A DNA stretch of 64,000 nt from Caulobacter sp. NIBR1757. GTDB lineage: Bacteria; Pseudomonadota; Alphaproteobacteria; Caulobacterales; Caulobacteraceae. This document shows, piece after piece, positions 52,793 through 60,895 of the stretch. The translations under genes and the position numbers were made by a program. The notes beneath the pieces are model-generated. The model was not told the origin of the DNA. It did no database searches and saw only the letters and a list, made by a program, of their open reading frames with translations. Where the stretch lies: positions 372,001 through 436,000 of the forward strand of contig NZ_CP115463.1 in NCBI RefSeq assembly GCF_027912495.1, written 5' to 3'. Each line of letters opens with the position of its first letter. Position 1 is the first letter of the stretch.

Positions 52793-53250
52793 CGGACCGG
52801 CCCCACGTCGAGCCCCTGCACGTAGGCCTCAATGGTCGGCTGGGCGGCCGGCAGGTTGATCGTGACATTCACCTTGGGGTCGCCGGTCCCTTGCGGGTTG
52901 CCCTGGTCACGGTAGCCGTGGCGGCCCTTGAGTGCGAAGATCAGCGCGGTTGTGTCTCCGCCGCGGGCCTTGTCCATGAGGATGGAAACCAGTTCCTCCT
53001 CCTCGACCTTGCGAGTCTCCGCCAAGGCGGAGGCGATACGGTCATCCTCGGCCCTCACACGCATCCAGGTGCGGTAGTTTACGCCAAGGGCGCGGGCGAT
53101 CTGGGTTTCGGACACGCCTCGACGGCAGGCCGCCAGAATCTGGTCAACGTGGGCCTCTGGCAGAAGGTACTTCCGCCGGTCCGTCCGAGCGTCCGCCGGG
53201 GGGCCGTCACGGTTCTCGCCGCGGTGTTTGGGGGGATGGTCGGGGGACAA
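52789..53250 (-). CDS. Phage terminase small subunit-like DNA-binding protein
   Basis: A 153-residue protein from TTG at 53250 (alternative starts are downstream). HVDQILAACRRGVSETQIARALGVNYRTWMRVRAEDDRIASALAETRKVEEEELVSIL is a helix-turn-helix followed by the oligomerising helix of TerS-type proteins. The C-terminal tail VNVTINLPAAQPTIEAYVQGL is the TerL-docking-like strand. It selects the DNA to be packaged; a satellite-specific TerS would redirect a helper motor to the element. Confidence 0.8.
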   Translation of the reverse strand: MSPDHPPKHRGENRDGPPADARTDRRKYLLPEAHVDQILAACRRGVSETQIARALGVNYRTWMRVRAEDDRIASALAETRKVEEEELVSILMDKARGGDTTALIFALKGRHGYRDQGNPQGTGDPKVNVTINLPAAQPTIEAYVQGLDVGPVR

Positions 53251-53393
53251 GTCCTTGCGCTCCTTGGCTTTCCGGCGCGCCGACCCATCAATTCAATATC
53301 TGAGGGCCTTTGCGCGCGGCTGCGTGCACGCGTTTTGTGCCGCGGGTTCTGCGCCTTTGAGGGCCGTCGTTCGTGGTGAGAGCGATCGCGACG

Positions 53394-53596
53394 GGTAGAC
53401 AGGGGACGCGGTAGACAGGCCCGAAGGAGGCTCTTGCAACCTCACGCCCAGTCCCACCCGCACCCGGACAACGGACATTCGAGATCTTCTCTCTCGATAG
53501 CAAAGAGGACCTGTCTCCCTTGTCTACCGATCAGGAAAGCCATGACGTGCAAGGACGCGGAGGTAGACGGGCCCACCTGTCTACCTCCGGTCTACC
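53394..53596. repeat. Iteron-like cluster (GGTAGAC / GTCTACC), candidate replication origin
   Basis: The gap 53251-53602 has no gene. It holds six copies of a 7-bp word in about 200 bp: GGTAGAC at 53394, 53410 and 53562, and its complement at 53522-53528, 53579-53585 and 53590-53596. Several are extended to GGTAGACAG or TGTCTACC. Copies point toward the centre, which has the AT-richer stretch AGATCTTCTCTCTCGATAGCAAAGAGG (53482-53508). It lies just 3' of the replicase gene, the place of the origin in several satellites. Confidence 0.65.
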
Positions 53597-53602
53597 CTCA
53601 GC

Positions 53603-55912
53603 CTAGGTCAGCTCCTTCACGCAGTTCGCCATGTAGGCGTCGGCGCGAGACGCTGCGCCGAGGCCCGTCCAGTGATCGTGGTTGGAGATCGACCACAGGG
53701 TGGACGACGGCCGGCCAGAGGCGTCCTGCTTCGTATAGCGAGGGTGCCGCAAGGCTTGGACTTCTTCCTTCAGCCACGTCGTCACCAAGCCCCGCAAGTT
53801 TTTTGCCTGTCGCGCGACACGGTCAGGGATCGCCGCTTCGACGTCCTCCAGCCTGACGAGGTCGAAGTCGAACGGCGGCAGGCGCTCGCGCAGCATCTCG
53901 TCCAGGTACTGTTCGACTTCGCTGAGGTTCAGCCGACGCATCTCGTCTTTGCCGGTCGTCTTCGGGGCGACGCCCTTCGGGTTCAGCGAGATGACCCTTT
54001 GCCCGAGCCAGTGAGCGACCGCAGCAGGCCCATTCCCATCGAGGAATTGGAACAGGCGTTCGTAATAGTCCTCGCTCGCGGGCTGCGCCTCCGAGAAGAC
54101 TACCAGCCAACGTCGGTCCCCGGGCTCGATCGGCAGGGCGTCGGCATTGTTCGTAAAGCAGAGCAGGTTGAGGCGGTTCGGCAGGTTGTAGGCCTTACCG
54201 TACATCGGTCGGATGCACAGGTACTCGTCCGTGATTACGGGCTTGAGCCGGTTCGACAGCTCCTGACGGCCGAGCGCCGTAAGCTCTTCAATGACGGCTA
54301 ACTGCGCGCCTTCCTGCCATTCCGTGTACTTCTCTTGGACCACCGCATTGCTGGGCCGGGAGATGTTGGGCTCGCCGATCAGCCTAGACACTAAGGTGCC
54401 GATCCAGCTTTTCCCGGTCCCTTGCCGCCCCCTGATCAGCAGGGCGAAGTGAATTTTATCGGCAGGCCGCTGGACCAAGATGGCGAGGTAGTCGAGGACG
54501 TAGCTCCGTTCGACTTCGTTCGGGAACATGTACGCCATGTGTTCGAGGAAGACGCCGACATCGCCGGGCTTGGGCTTGACGCTGGCATCGCGCCACAGGT
54601 TGTAGAGCGGAGCACCACCAAGGCCGGTCACGAACTCACCGGCCCCCGGCTCGTAGGTCAGGGACTCCAGCTTCCGGATCGGCAGTTTGTCCTTCCAGAC
54701 GGCGTTCAGGAGCTCTCCCTCCGGCCAGAGGTGAGCGTTGAACGACTTAAACTGCTGCGCGCTGAATTTGCGCTTGTCCGAACGGCGGATGAAGGACTCA
54801 GCGTCCACGATCCACACATACTCGTCGCGGAACTTCTTGAGCGGCGAGACGGGCCCCGGCTTATCAGTCTCCGACAGGTCGTCTGGGAAATCTTCCTCAG
54901 CCGTCGTCCTGGGCAGCAGATCGGACCGGCCCGCCGTCACCAGCGCCTTGAAGAGCGTCTTCTCCGTGATCCGCTTGCCCGCCGTGTCCGCGTGCAGGCT
55001 GTCCCACCGGCTTCCGATGATCCACGCGTCCTGGGCGTACTCGGGGTCGCTGGTCGACCACTCGATCCACTCGTCCCGGCCCTCGCCGGCGGTGGCGTGG
55101 TGGCTCGCCATCATGAGTTGGAGCCAGTCGCTGTGCTCCCGGAACTGGGTAGCATCCAGGCCGCCCAGCATGGTCGCCAGTTCCTCCGGAGTCCTGGCCC
55201 CGGCGTCCGCAGCCACGATCCGCTCGGGGCGCCTGGCGAGCTCGATGAGGCTTGCCGGGGCCATAGGGGCGGAGGCGAGCGGCACGGCGAGGGGGTCGTC
55301 GTCCCACACGTAGGGCTTCTCGGCGGAGGGGTGGACCGAGCCGGCCGCGACGACCTGCCTGCCCAGCGCCTTGAACTCGATGCCCTGGTAGGCCTCCAGG
55401 GTGTCCCGCAGGACCGCGTCCTCGGGCTTCCGCATGTAGATGTGCAGGCCGCCGCCGCCAGTCACCACGGTGGGGTAGCCGGTCAGGTCGATGCCCAGGT
55501 CCCTCGCCAGGCGGGCGACCGGGTCGTCACCGGGGGCGAAGTTCCTGGGGTCGACGTCGACCACCAGGTCGGTCTCCCGCAGCCTCACCCCGACGTTGCC
55601 GCCCGAGGCCATGTGGGCGCGGGCCTCCTCGACGGAGAGGCGGGGGGCCGACCGCCAGCCGCGCCCGACGGGCGCCTTGCCGATGGCCCTGCCCCGCCTG
55701 TCGACCGCGTCGGGGGAGTGGAGGGGGATGAGCTCGTACCCACCGGCCTGATAGGCCTCAAGCATGTCGGGCCTGAACGCAGGCCCGCGGGGCCCTGACG
55801 ATGACGCATAGATGGGAGCGTGCTCTCCGCTATCCGAGTGCCTGTTGCCCTCGGGCGCGCCGGTGTTCCCAATCCCGCCGGCGCGCCCATCCTCCTGATT
55901 GAAATCGCTCAT
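53603..55912 (-). CDS. Bifunctional primase-polymerase / DUF5906-type helicase
   Basis: A 769-residue replication protein. The N-terminal AEP prim-pol domain has the catalytic acids in DLVVDVDPRN and the nucleotide site in GGGGLHIYMRKP and IEFKALGRQVVAAGSVHPS. A middle PriCT-like region follows, then the SF3/D5-like helicase with Walker A RGRQGTGK~502SW, IEELTALGRQELSNRLKPVITDE, and FTNNADALPIEPGDRRW. This resembles the primase-helicase of satellites and of phage NrS-1-like elements. ATG 55912 overlaps the stop of the excisionase-like gene. Confidence 0.88.
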   Translation of the reverse strand: MSDFNQEDGRAGGIGNTGAPEGNRHSDSGEHAPIYASSSGPRGPAFRPDMLEAYQAGGYELIPLHSPDAVDRRGRAIGKAPVGRGWRSAPRLSVEEARAHMASGGNVGVRLRETDLVVDVDPRNFAPGDDPVARLARDLGIDLTGYPTVVTGGGGLHIYMRKPEDAVLRDTLEAYQGIEFKALGRQVVAAGSVHPSAEKPYVWDDDPLAVPLASAPMAPASLIELARRPERIVAADAGARTPEELATMLGGLDATQFREHSDWLQLMMASHHATAGEGRDEWIEWSTSDPEYAQDAWIIGSRWDSLHADTAGKRITEKTLFKALVTAGRSDLLPRTTAEEDFPDDLSETDKPGPVSPLKKFRDEYVWIVDAESFIRRSDKRKFSAQQFKSFNAHLWPEGELLNAVWKDKLPIRKLESLTYEPGAGEFVTGLGGAPLYNLWRDASVKPKPGDVGVFLEHMAYMFPNEVERSYVLDYLAILVQRPADKIHFALLIRGRQGTGKSWIGTLVSRLIGEPNISRPSNAVVQEKYTEWQEGAQLAVIEELTALGRQELSNRLKPVITDEYLCIRPMYGKAYNLPNRLNLLCFTNNADALPIEPGDRRWLVVFSEAQPASEDYYERLFQFLDGNGPAAVAHWLGQRVISLNPKGVAPKTTGKDEMRRLNLSEVEQYLDEMLRERLPPFDFDLVRLEDVEAAIPDRVARQAKNLRGLVTTWLKEEVQALRHPRYTKQDASGRPSSTLWSISNHDHWTGLGAASRADAYMANCVKELT

Positions 55913-56157
55913 CGGGCCACTCCCCGCACAAACCCGTCGAGGTCTTCGACGTGATACCGGACGAGCTTTTCATTGATCACGTGATACCGGGGGCCCTCGC
56001 CTCTGGCCCGCCAAGTCTTCAACGTTCCGGGCGTGCACCCAATGTATTCCGCGGCCTTCCGGCTGTCCCGCCAAGGGCTTTGTTGCTGGCCGTGGAAGGC
56101 CTCCGAAACCGCTTCGCGCACGGTCAACTTAACTTCATCGATCATTTCGGCCGTCAT
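55909..56157 (-). CDS. AlpA/excisionase-like helix-turn-helix protein
   Basis: An 82-residue protein (an ATG 18 bp further upstream is possible). RDSRKAAEYIGCTPGTLKTWRARGEGPRYHVINEKLVRYHVEDLDGFVRG is the MerR-like winged helix used by excisionases and satellite activators. The stop overlaps the replicase start, so it heads the replication transcript. It may both activate that transcript and help excision. Confidence 0.82.
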   Translation of the reverse strand: MTAEMIDEVKLTVREAVSEAFHGQQQSPWRDSRKAAEYIGCTPGTLKTWRARGEGPRYHVINEKLVRYHVEDLDGFVRGVAR

Positions 56158-56327
56158 TTGGGCATGGCTCCTCAATCCCGCGCGGACGCAGGCTCGTTAA
56201 GACGCTGTCTGGGTCTGTCTGAGTGAGGAGGCCGAGGCCCGAAGGCCCCGGCTGCGCCCGTTGCTCGTTGGAGCCTCCCTCGGAACGCAATCATCGTGAG
56301 ATCACAAAAACGCGCCGCGTAAACCCC

Positions 56328-57467
56328 TTACTTCTCATTCGCCGTCTCAGCCGCGGCGAACACGAGATCTTCCAGCGCGCGGGCGTGCGGCCTCAAGTGC
56401 TCGACCAAGTGTTCAGCGTGGACGTAGCCGCCAGAGGCCCCTGGAAGCCTCTGGCCGAGGAGCAGAGCGCTTTCGGCATAGGGCGCGCCGCTGCCGATGA
56501 ACAGCGTTCGAGCGTGGTGGCGGTATTCGTGGGGGCTGGGCAGGTCCTTGCGTTGCTCCTTGGGCTCCACAATGCGCCCGCACTTGCTAGTCGCTGACGG
56601 CCACAGCCAGGGGCTGCCCAGAGGCTCATCGGCAGCGAGACGAGCCTCAAGGACAGCGGCCAGCTTCGGCCCGATGGGGAACATCATCTGCCCACCGGTC
56701 TTCATGTGCCGGAAGGTGATGATCCCTTTCGCCAAATCAACGTCGGAGCGCTTCACCTGGAGGATTGACGAGCGGCGAGCGCCTGTCAGCAGCATGGCCA
56801 GATGTAGGTCCCGGCGGATAGGCCCCAGTCTCTTCATTTCCGCCCACCAAGACGTAAGGTCCAGAGCCTGTACCTGCCTGCGGTTCGAAGTGGGCACCCG
56901 CAGAGCCGCGACCGGGTTTCCGCTGATCGTCTCGTCCATCCGCATCGCGGTATTGATCACTGCGCGTAGCGTTCTCATGGCGCATGACGCGGTCGTCTGG
57001 CCCCGCTGCTTCTTCAGTTGGTCATAGATTTCCCGCACCTCCGCTCGGGAGATATCGGTCACGGCCCGGCTCCGGAAGCGCACGAGGTATTTGTCGACGT
57101 GGTAGCGGTAGCTCTCCGACGTCGCCGGGCTGAACGTCTTTTCCGACAGATGGGCATCCAGCGCTTGTTTGAGCGTAATGCCGGTTTCGTCCGGGCCGGC
57201 GCTCGGATCAACGCCTGACTGAATTTGGCTCATCAGGGCTTTCGCCCGGCCTCGGGCGTCGCGCAGGCCGATGCGATCACAACGGTCGATCTTCACCCGA
57301 ACGGTGCGGATGTGCCGACCGTTGCGCCGGACGTCGCCTTGAACCGCATAAGTCTTGGTCGTCTTGTGGCAAACGACCATCAGGCCTTTCACCTGCTCAT
57401 CGCGCCATATCCCTGATCCAGCAGGGAGGTCGCGAATTCGCGCCTCCGTAAGGTTGACCACGGCCAT
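56328..57467 (-). CDS. int: Tyrosine recombinase (integrase)
   Basis: A 379-residue phage-type integrase. It opens with an arm-binding DUF4102-like domain (VNLTEARIRDLPAGSGIWRDEQVKGLMVVCHKTTKTY), then the core-binding SAM-like domain, then the catalytic domain with Arg~231 (LTGARRSSIL), H-x2-R (HEYRHHARTLF), and Tyr~348 (GGYVHAEHL). ATG 57467 has GGGAGAGAC just upstream. The adjacent attR at 58117 and the tRNA attL define its product. It reads away from attR. Confidence 0.93.
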   Translation of the reverse strand: MAVVNLTEARIRDLPAGSGIWRDEQVKGLMVVCHKTTKTYAVQGDVRRNGRHIRTVRVKIDRCDRIGLRDARGRAKALMSQIQSGVDPSAGPDETGITLKQALDAHLSEKTFSPATSESYRYHVDKYLVRFRSRAVTDISRAEVREIYDQLKKQRGQTTASCAMRTLRAVINTAMRMDETISGNPVAALRVPTSNRRQVQALDLTSWWAEMKRLGPIRRDLHLAMLLTGARRSSILQVKRSDVDLAKGIITFRHMKTGGQMMFPIGPKLAAVLEARLAADEPLGSPWLWPSATSKCGRIVEPKEQRKDLPSPHEYRHHARTLFIGSGAPYAESALLLGQRLPGASGGYVHAEHLVEHLRPHARALEDLVFAAAETANEK

Positions 57468-57484
57468 AATGTCTCTCCCGACTA

Positions 57485-57519
57485 GCACCGTGAGCGCGCT
57501 TGGGAGCGCCTCACGGTGC
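57485..57519. promoter_or_regulatory. Perfect hairpin in the integrase leader
   Basis: GCACCGTGAG and CTCACGGTGC form a 10-bp perfect stem, extended by CGC/GCG inside, 18 bases upstream of the integrase ATG. It could be a terminator of the preceding small gene or a leader control element. There is no T-run on the transcript strand. Confidence 0.45.
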
Positions 57520-57584
57520 TTAAGATGTCGGGTAAGTGGCTGATCGTACGCCACTAATCGGCTGTGACCGCCCAGGATCGCCAA

Positions 57585-57884
57585 TCAATCCACGTCGAGT
57601 AGCGCCTTGGCGAGATTGACCTTCGCGGTCGGAATTTCCTTACTCTTCAGGATGCCTTCGTTCATCCACTCTGGAAGGATGAACCAGGTCGCGAGCCCTC
57701 GAGACTGCGGGTTGCCCACACCGTCATGAGCCTCGCTGCCGTTCCATCTGGCCGCGAGCACGCGGCCCTTGTCCCACTCACCGATGGCCAGAGAGTCGCC
57801 TCCGTCGCCGCTCTCGTACAGGACGTCGATCAGCTTCCAACGGTCGCGGGGCGAGTCGACATCGCGGGGATTTTTGTAAGCCAT
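57585..57884 (-). CDS. Small soluble protein of unknown function
   Basis: A 99-residue protein (MAYKNPRDVDSPRDRWKLID, ending SKEIPTAKVNLAKALLDVD). ATG 57884 follows GAAGGAGACC, which is a good ribosome site; the frame runs on upstream but without support. GDSLAIGEWDKGRVLAARWNGSEA and GLATWFILPEWM are the conserved-looking parts. Not recognised. It is the first gene inside attR and reads in the direction of the integrase. Confidence 0.7.
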   Translation of the reverse strand: MAYKNPRDVDSPRDRWKLIDVLYESGDGGDSLAIGEWDKGRVLAARWNGSEAHDGVGNPQSRGLATWFILPEWMNEGILKSKEIPTAKVNLAKALLDVD

Positions 57885-58116
57885 TCTGGTCTCCTTCGAT
57901 CTAGGAGGAATGACATTAAGGGCGACGTCGGTCAATACGTAAAGTCTGACGTCAGGCTGACGTGGCCACGACGTCATCCATTCGAAAAAGTACCGGTCTA
58001 GGTACCGTAAGGGCATTGCCCGCCATCGCCCTAGGTTGACCGTGGATTAACCTAAACGCTTGTTCGGAAACGCAAATCACCGAGGACGGCCCCTTGGTCA
58101 ACCGCGCAACACCCAG

Positions 58117-58165
58117 CTACGAATCTGAGGGTCGGACGTTCGAATCGTTCCGGGCGCGCCATTTT
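58117..58165. repeat. attR: 49-bp copy of the tRNA-Arg 3' part
   Basis: Identical to 43718-43766. It contains no acceptor 5' half or D arm, so it is not a tRNA gene. The sequence from 57885 to 58116 holds promoter-like material for the small gene and no other gene; 58166-58294 is also without a gene. Confidence 0.92.
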
Positions 58166-58294
58166 TCTTCAAGAATCCGCAGGCGTCTGCAGGCTAAGAC
58201 GGAACAGCTTCTGGGCTGTTCCGAAATCTGACCTTGCCGCAAGTGTGGGCCAGATCAAGCATCTTGCGAAGCGAAGCAATGAAAGAGCGTTGGG

Positions 58295-59263
58295 ATGCCG
58301 AACAGCTGGATCGACCAATTTGTCGAGTGTTTTAGCCCAACAGATGGCCGCCACCTCAATATTGAGCAGGCCTTCATTCTGAAACATGCAAAACAACCGA
58401 CATCGATATTCAAGTTCCGGGCGGTGACGGACTACGCTCTCGCCAATCTCTCGGATGATACTGTCTGGTTGAATTCTCCGTCCAACTACAACGACCCGTT
58501 TGATTGCGCTGCGGCTTTGTCTCCATCCGACCTGATGAAAGCCAGCCTGAAAGACCCGCACGCGCCTATCCCGTTTGATGAAATCGCAGCGCGGATTGGT
58601 TCCGATCTTCTCAGCGAAGCTTTATCGGCCGACAATCCCCTGCGAGAAATCGCACATAGGCTCCTCAGCTCGGACCCCAAGATCGACCACACCAGAATTC
58701 CCGAGATGATCGAGGCCATTGAGCAGTCTTATATCGCCGTTAGCGCTCCATACCTAAGTCAAACGGTTTCTAAAATTAAGGATAGCCTAAAAATATGTTC
58801 CTTTTGCGCCACGAAGGAGCCGATCTTGATGTGGAGTCACTATGCTAACAACCATCGAGGCTTTTGCGTAGAGTATGCGACGGACGATCTTCACGATATG
58901 GCACGTCGAATGCTATTTCCGGTCATATATAGTGAAAAATTGTTCGATTCGACCCCTTATCATACCGCAGCAATGAAGGACCTCGAGAGCTTCAACAATC
59001 TGTACCCAATACTTCAGGCGTTGTACAAGGCTCCGGAGTGGGCTTATGAGCAAGAGTGGAGGTTGGTTTTTGCTGGTGGGGTTATTGCTGAAGAGATGAA
59101 CTATTACATTGGAAGTCCCAAAGCGGTGTACTTGGGTGCGCGCATCAGCGATGAAGACCGGGACGGCGTGCTGGCTGTCTGCCGCCAGAGGCGAATCCCA
59201 GTCTCACAGATGAGGTTAGCCACCGACAAATTTCGGCTCGAGGCTACTCCCCGCCTTCTTTGA
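58295..59263 (+). CDS. DUF2971-domain protein outside attR
   Basis: A 322-residue protein of the DUF2971 family. Visible features are KFRAVTDYALANLSDDTVWLNSPSNYNDPFDC near the N-terminus, ICSFCATKEPILMWSHYANNHRGFCVEY in the centre, and APEWAYEQEWRLVFAGG near the C-terminus. ATG 58295 follows GAATGAAAG-like sequence without a strong ribosome site. It is clearly richer in A+T than the chromosome. The family's function is unknown, but members are often found in variable regions. It may be left from an earlier integration. Confidence 0.82.
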   Translation: MPNSWIDQFVECFSPTDGRHLNIEQAFILKHAKQPTSIFKFRAVTDYALANLSDDTVWLNSPSNYNDPFDCAAALSPSDLMKASLKDPHAPIPFDEIAARIGSDLLSEALSADNPLREIAHRLLSSDPKIDHTRIPEMIEAIEQSYIAVSAPYLSQTVSKIKDSLKICSFCATKEPILMWSHYANNHRGFCVEYATDDLHDMARRMLFPVIYSEKLFDSTPYHTAAMKDLESFNNLYPILQALYKAPEWAYEQEWRLVFAGGVIAEEMNYYIGSPKAVYLGARISDEDRDGVLAVCRQRRIPVSQMRLATDKFRLEATPRLL

Positions 59264-59339
59264 GCGGTCGATTTTGCTCTGGAGTGCTGCGGGGCGACTA
59301 TTTCAGTTGCCTGCTTTGCCAGCGGCGCAGAGCGCAGGC

Positions 59340-60758
59340 TCACCCCGAAAACGGAAACGAAGACACGCTCTTCACCGTCTCCTCGACCAGCGGCGTCCGG
59401 TTGATCGGCGCCGCCGCCCTCTGTGGGCACTGCCGCCGCTCGCAGATCCGGCAGGCGGGGCCGACTTCGACGACGGCCGGGGCGGCCATGTCGAGGCCTC
59501 GGGTGTAGGTCAGTTTGGCGGCGTGCTTGAGTTCGCAGCCCAGGCCGATGGCCAGTTCGTCCTCCAGCCCGCCGAGCAGGCCGGCGACGCGGCGGACGGT
59601 GCGCGAAAGGGTGAAGTAGCGTTCGCCGTCGGGGGTCTCGATGACCTGGGTGACGATGCGGCCCGGGGTCTTGAAGCTGTCGTGGACGTTCCAGCGCGGG
59701 CAGGTTCCGCCGAACCTCGAGAAGGGGAAGGGGCCGCTGGCGTAGCGTTTGGAGATGTTGCCGGCCGCATCGACCCTGAGCATGAAGAAGGGGATGCCGC
59801 GCGCGCCCTGGCGAGCAAGCGTGGTCATTCGCTGGGCGGCCTGTTCGAAGCTGACCCCGAAACGGGAGCGGACCCGCTCGATGTCGTAGCCGGTCTCCTC
59901 CAGGGCGGCGAGGAACTTGCCGTAGGGCATCATCATGGCCCCGGCTACATAGTTGCCGAGGAAGACCTTCAGCTGCTGCCGGGTGGCGCGGTCGGGCGGC
60001 GAGAAGCGGTCGGCGATGGCGCTGATCGCCTCGCCGCTGGCCAGCAGGCCCAGCTGGTAGGCCATGGCGAAGGTGCGGCTGGCGGGGGCCAGGGTCTCGG
60101 CGATCAGCAGCTGCTTGCGGTGCTGGTCGTAGCGGCGCAGGGCCCCGCTCATCACCTCGACCGGCATGACCCGGGTCTTGACCCCGAACTCGCCGAGCAG
60201 GCGTTCGCGCACCGAAGGGGCGAGGTCGCGCTGGTCGGCGCCGATGGTCTTGAGCAGGTCCTCGGCCAGGATCTCGAGGTCGGCGAAGTGATTGCGCTGG
60301 GCGCTGACCAGGTCGCGGACCCAGTCGGTCGGGGTGGTGTGCGGCGCGGCCGGCAGGTCGTCGCGGCCCTCGAAGGCGGAGAGGTCGATCAGGTTGCCGC
60401 GGTCGAGATAGGCCCGGTAGAGGCGCACGAAGGCCTCGGCCAGGCTGGGCGACAGCTCGGCCACCTCGGCGGTCTCATGGCGGTTGATGGCCAGGTCGGC
60501 GAACAGGCGGTCGGCCAGCACCTCGTCGAGGCCGGCGCCAACGCCGTCCTCGTCGGAGGAGAGGGTGCGCAGGTCGAGGTCATAGGCATCGGCCAGCCGC
60601 AGCAGGACCTGGGCGGTGACCGGCCGCTGGTTGCGTTCCAGCAGGTTGAGATAGCTGGGCGAGACCTTCAGCTGCTCGGCCATGGCGGCCTGGGTGACGC
60701 CGAGGTCGCGGCGCAGGCGCTTGAGGCGGCCGCCGAGGAAGAGCTTCTTGTCTGACAT
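59340..60758 (-). CDS. ScfR/RamB-like regulator of the glyoxylate shunt
   Basis: A 472-residue transcription factor. The N-terminal Xre domain is LKRLRRDLGVTQAAMAEQLKVSPSYLNLLERNQRPVTAQVLLRLADAY. A middle ImmA/IrrE (DUF955)-type domain follows, in which the usual HExxH metal site is absent (AMAYQLGLLASGE), so it probably senses a ligand. The C-terminal DUF2083 domain ends in a cysteine cluster (ACRICERRQCPQRAAAP). It is divergent from isocitrate lyase with 137 bp between. RamB, the actinobacterial relative, controls the same genes. It likely responds to acyl-CoA or acetate status. Confidence 0.88.
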   Translation of the reverse strand: MSDKKLFLGGRLKRLRRDLGVTQAAMAEQLKVSPSYLNLLERNQRPVTAQVLLRLADAYDLDLRTLSSDEDGVGAGLDEVLADRLFADLAINRHETAEVAELSPSLAEAFVRLYRAYLDRGNLIDLSAFEGRDDLPAAPHTTPTDWVRDLVSAQRNHFADLEILAEDLLKTIGADQRDLAPSVRERLLGEFGVKTRVMPVEVMSGALRRYDQHRKQLLIAETLAPASRTFAMAYQLGLLASGEAISAIADRFSPPDRATRQQLKVFLGNYVAGAMMMPYGKFLAALEETGYDIERVRSRFGVSFEQAAQRMTTLARQGARGIPFFMLRVDAAGNISKRYASGPFPFSRFGGTCPRWNVHDSFKTPGRIVTQVIETPDGERYFTLSRTVRRVAGLLGGLEDELAIGLGCELKHAAKLTYTRGLDMAAPAVVEVGPACRICERRQCPQRAAAPINRTPLVEETVKSVSSFPFSG

Positions 60759-60770
60759 CGCACTGTCACG

Positions 60771-60787
60771 TTGTCACAAAGTGACAA
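60771..60787. promoter_or_regulatory. Operator-like palindrome between regulator and isocitrate lyase
   Basis: TTGTCAC-AAA-GTGACAA is a perfect 7-bp inverted repeat with a 3-bp spacer, 13 bases upstream of the regulator ATG. Adjacent are another TGTCAC (60764-60769) and a GACAATGTC palindrome at 60792-60800. It is a strong candidate binding site for the ScfR-like protein. Confidence 0.7.
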
Positions 60788-60895
60788 GCTCGACAATGTC
60801 AATTTACGACAAATGATCTTCAATAGGTTCGCCTCGTGGCCGGGCCTGTCGTTAGGTCGCGTCCAACGAGCCACCTTTCAGTTCCGGACGAGACC

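Larger units (their letters stand above)
43718..58165. mobile_element. Integrated element in tRNA-Arg: probable phage satellite with restriction cargo
   Basis: About 14.4 kb between the 49-bp att repeats. Contents from the tRNA: cytosine methyltransferase, McrB-like and McrC-like genes and an accessory gene; Xre regulator; exported protein; a minus-strand string of unknown genes, terminase large and small subunits; iteron-like cluster; primase-polymerase/helicase; excisionase-like gene; tyrosine integrase; one small gene. No portal, capsid, protease, tail, holin or endolysin genes are seen. The first 5 kb is visibly richer in A+T than the flanks. The set fits an element that packages itself with a helper phage's particles. 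Confidence 0.82.

Noticed and set aside
53293..53500. Short minus-strand frames upstream of the terminase small subunit
   Set aside because: They lack ribosome sites, overlap the iteron-like words, and show no protein-like composition.
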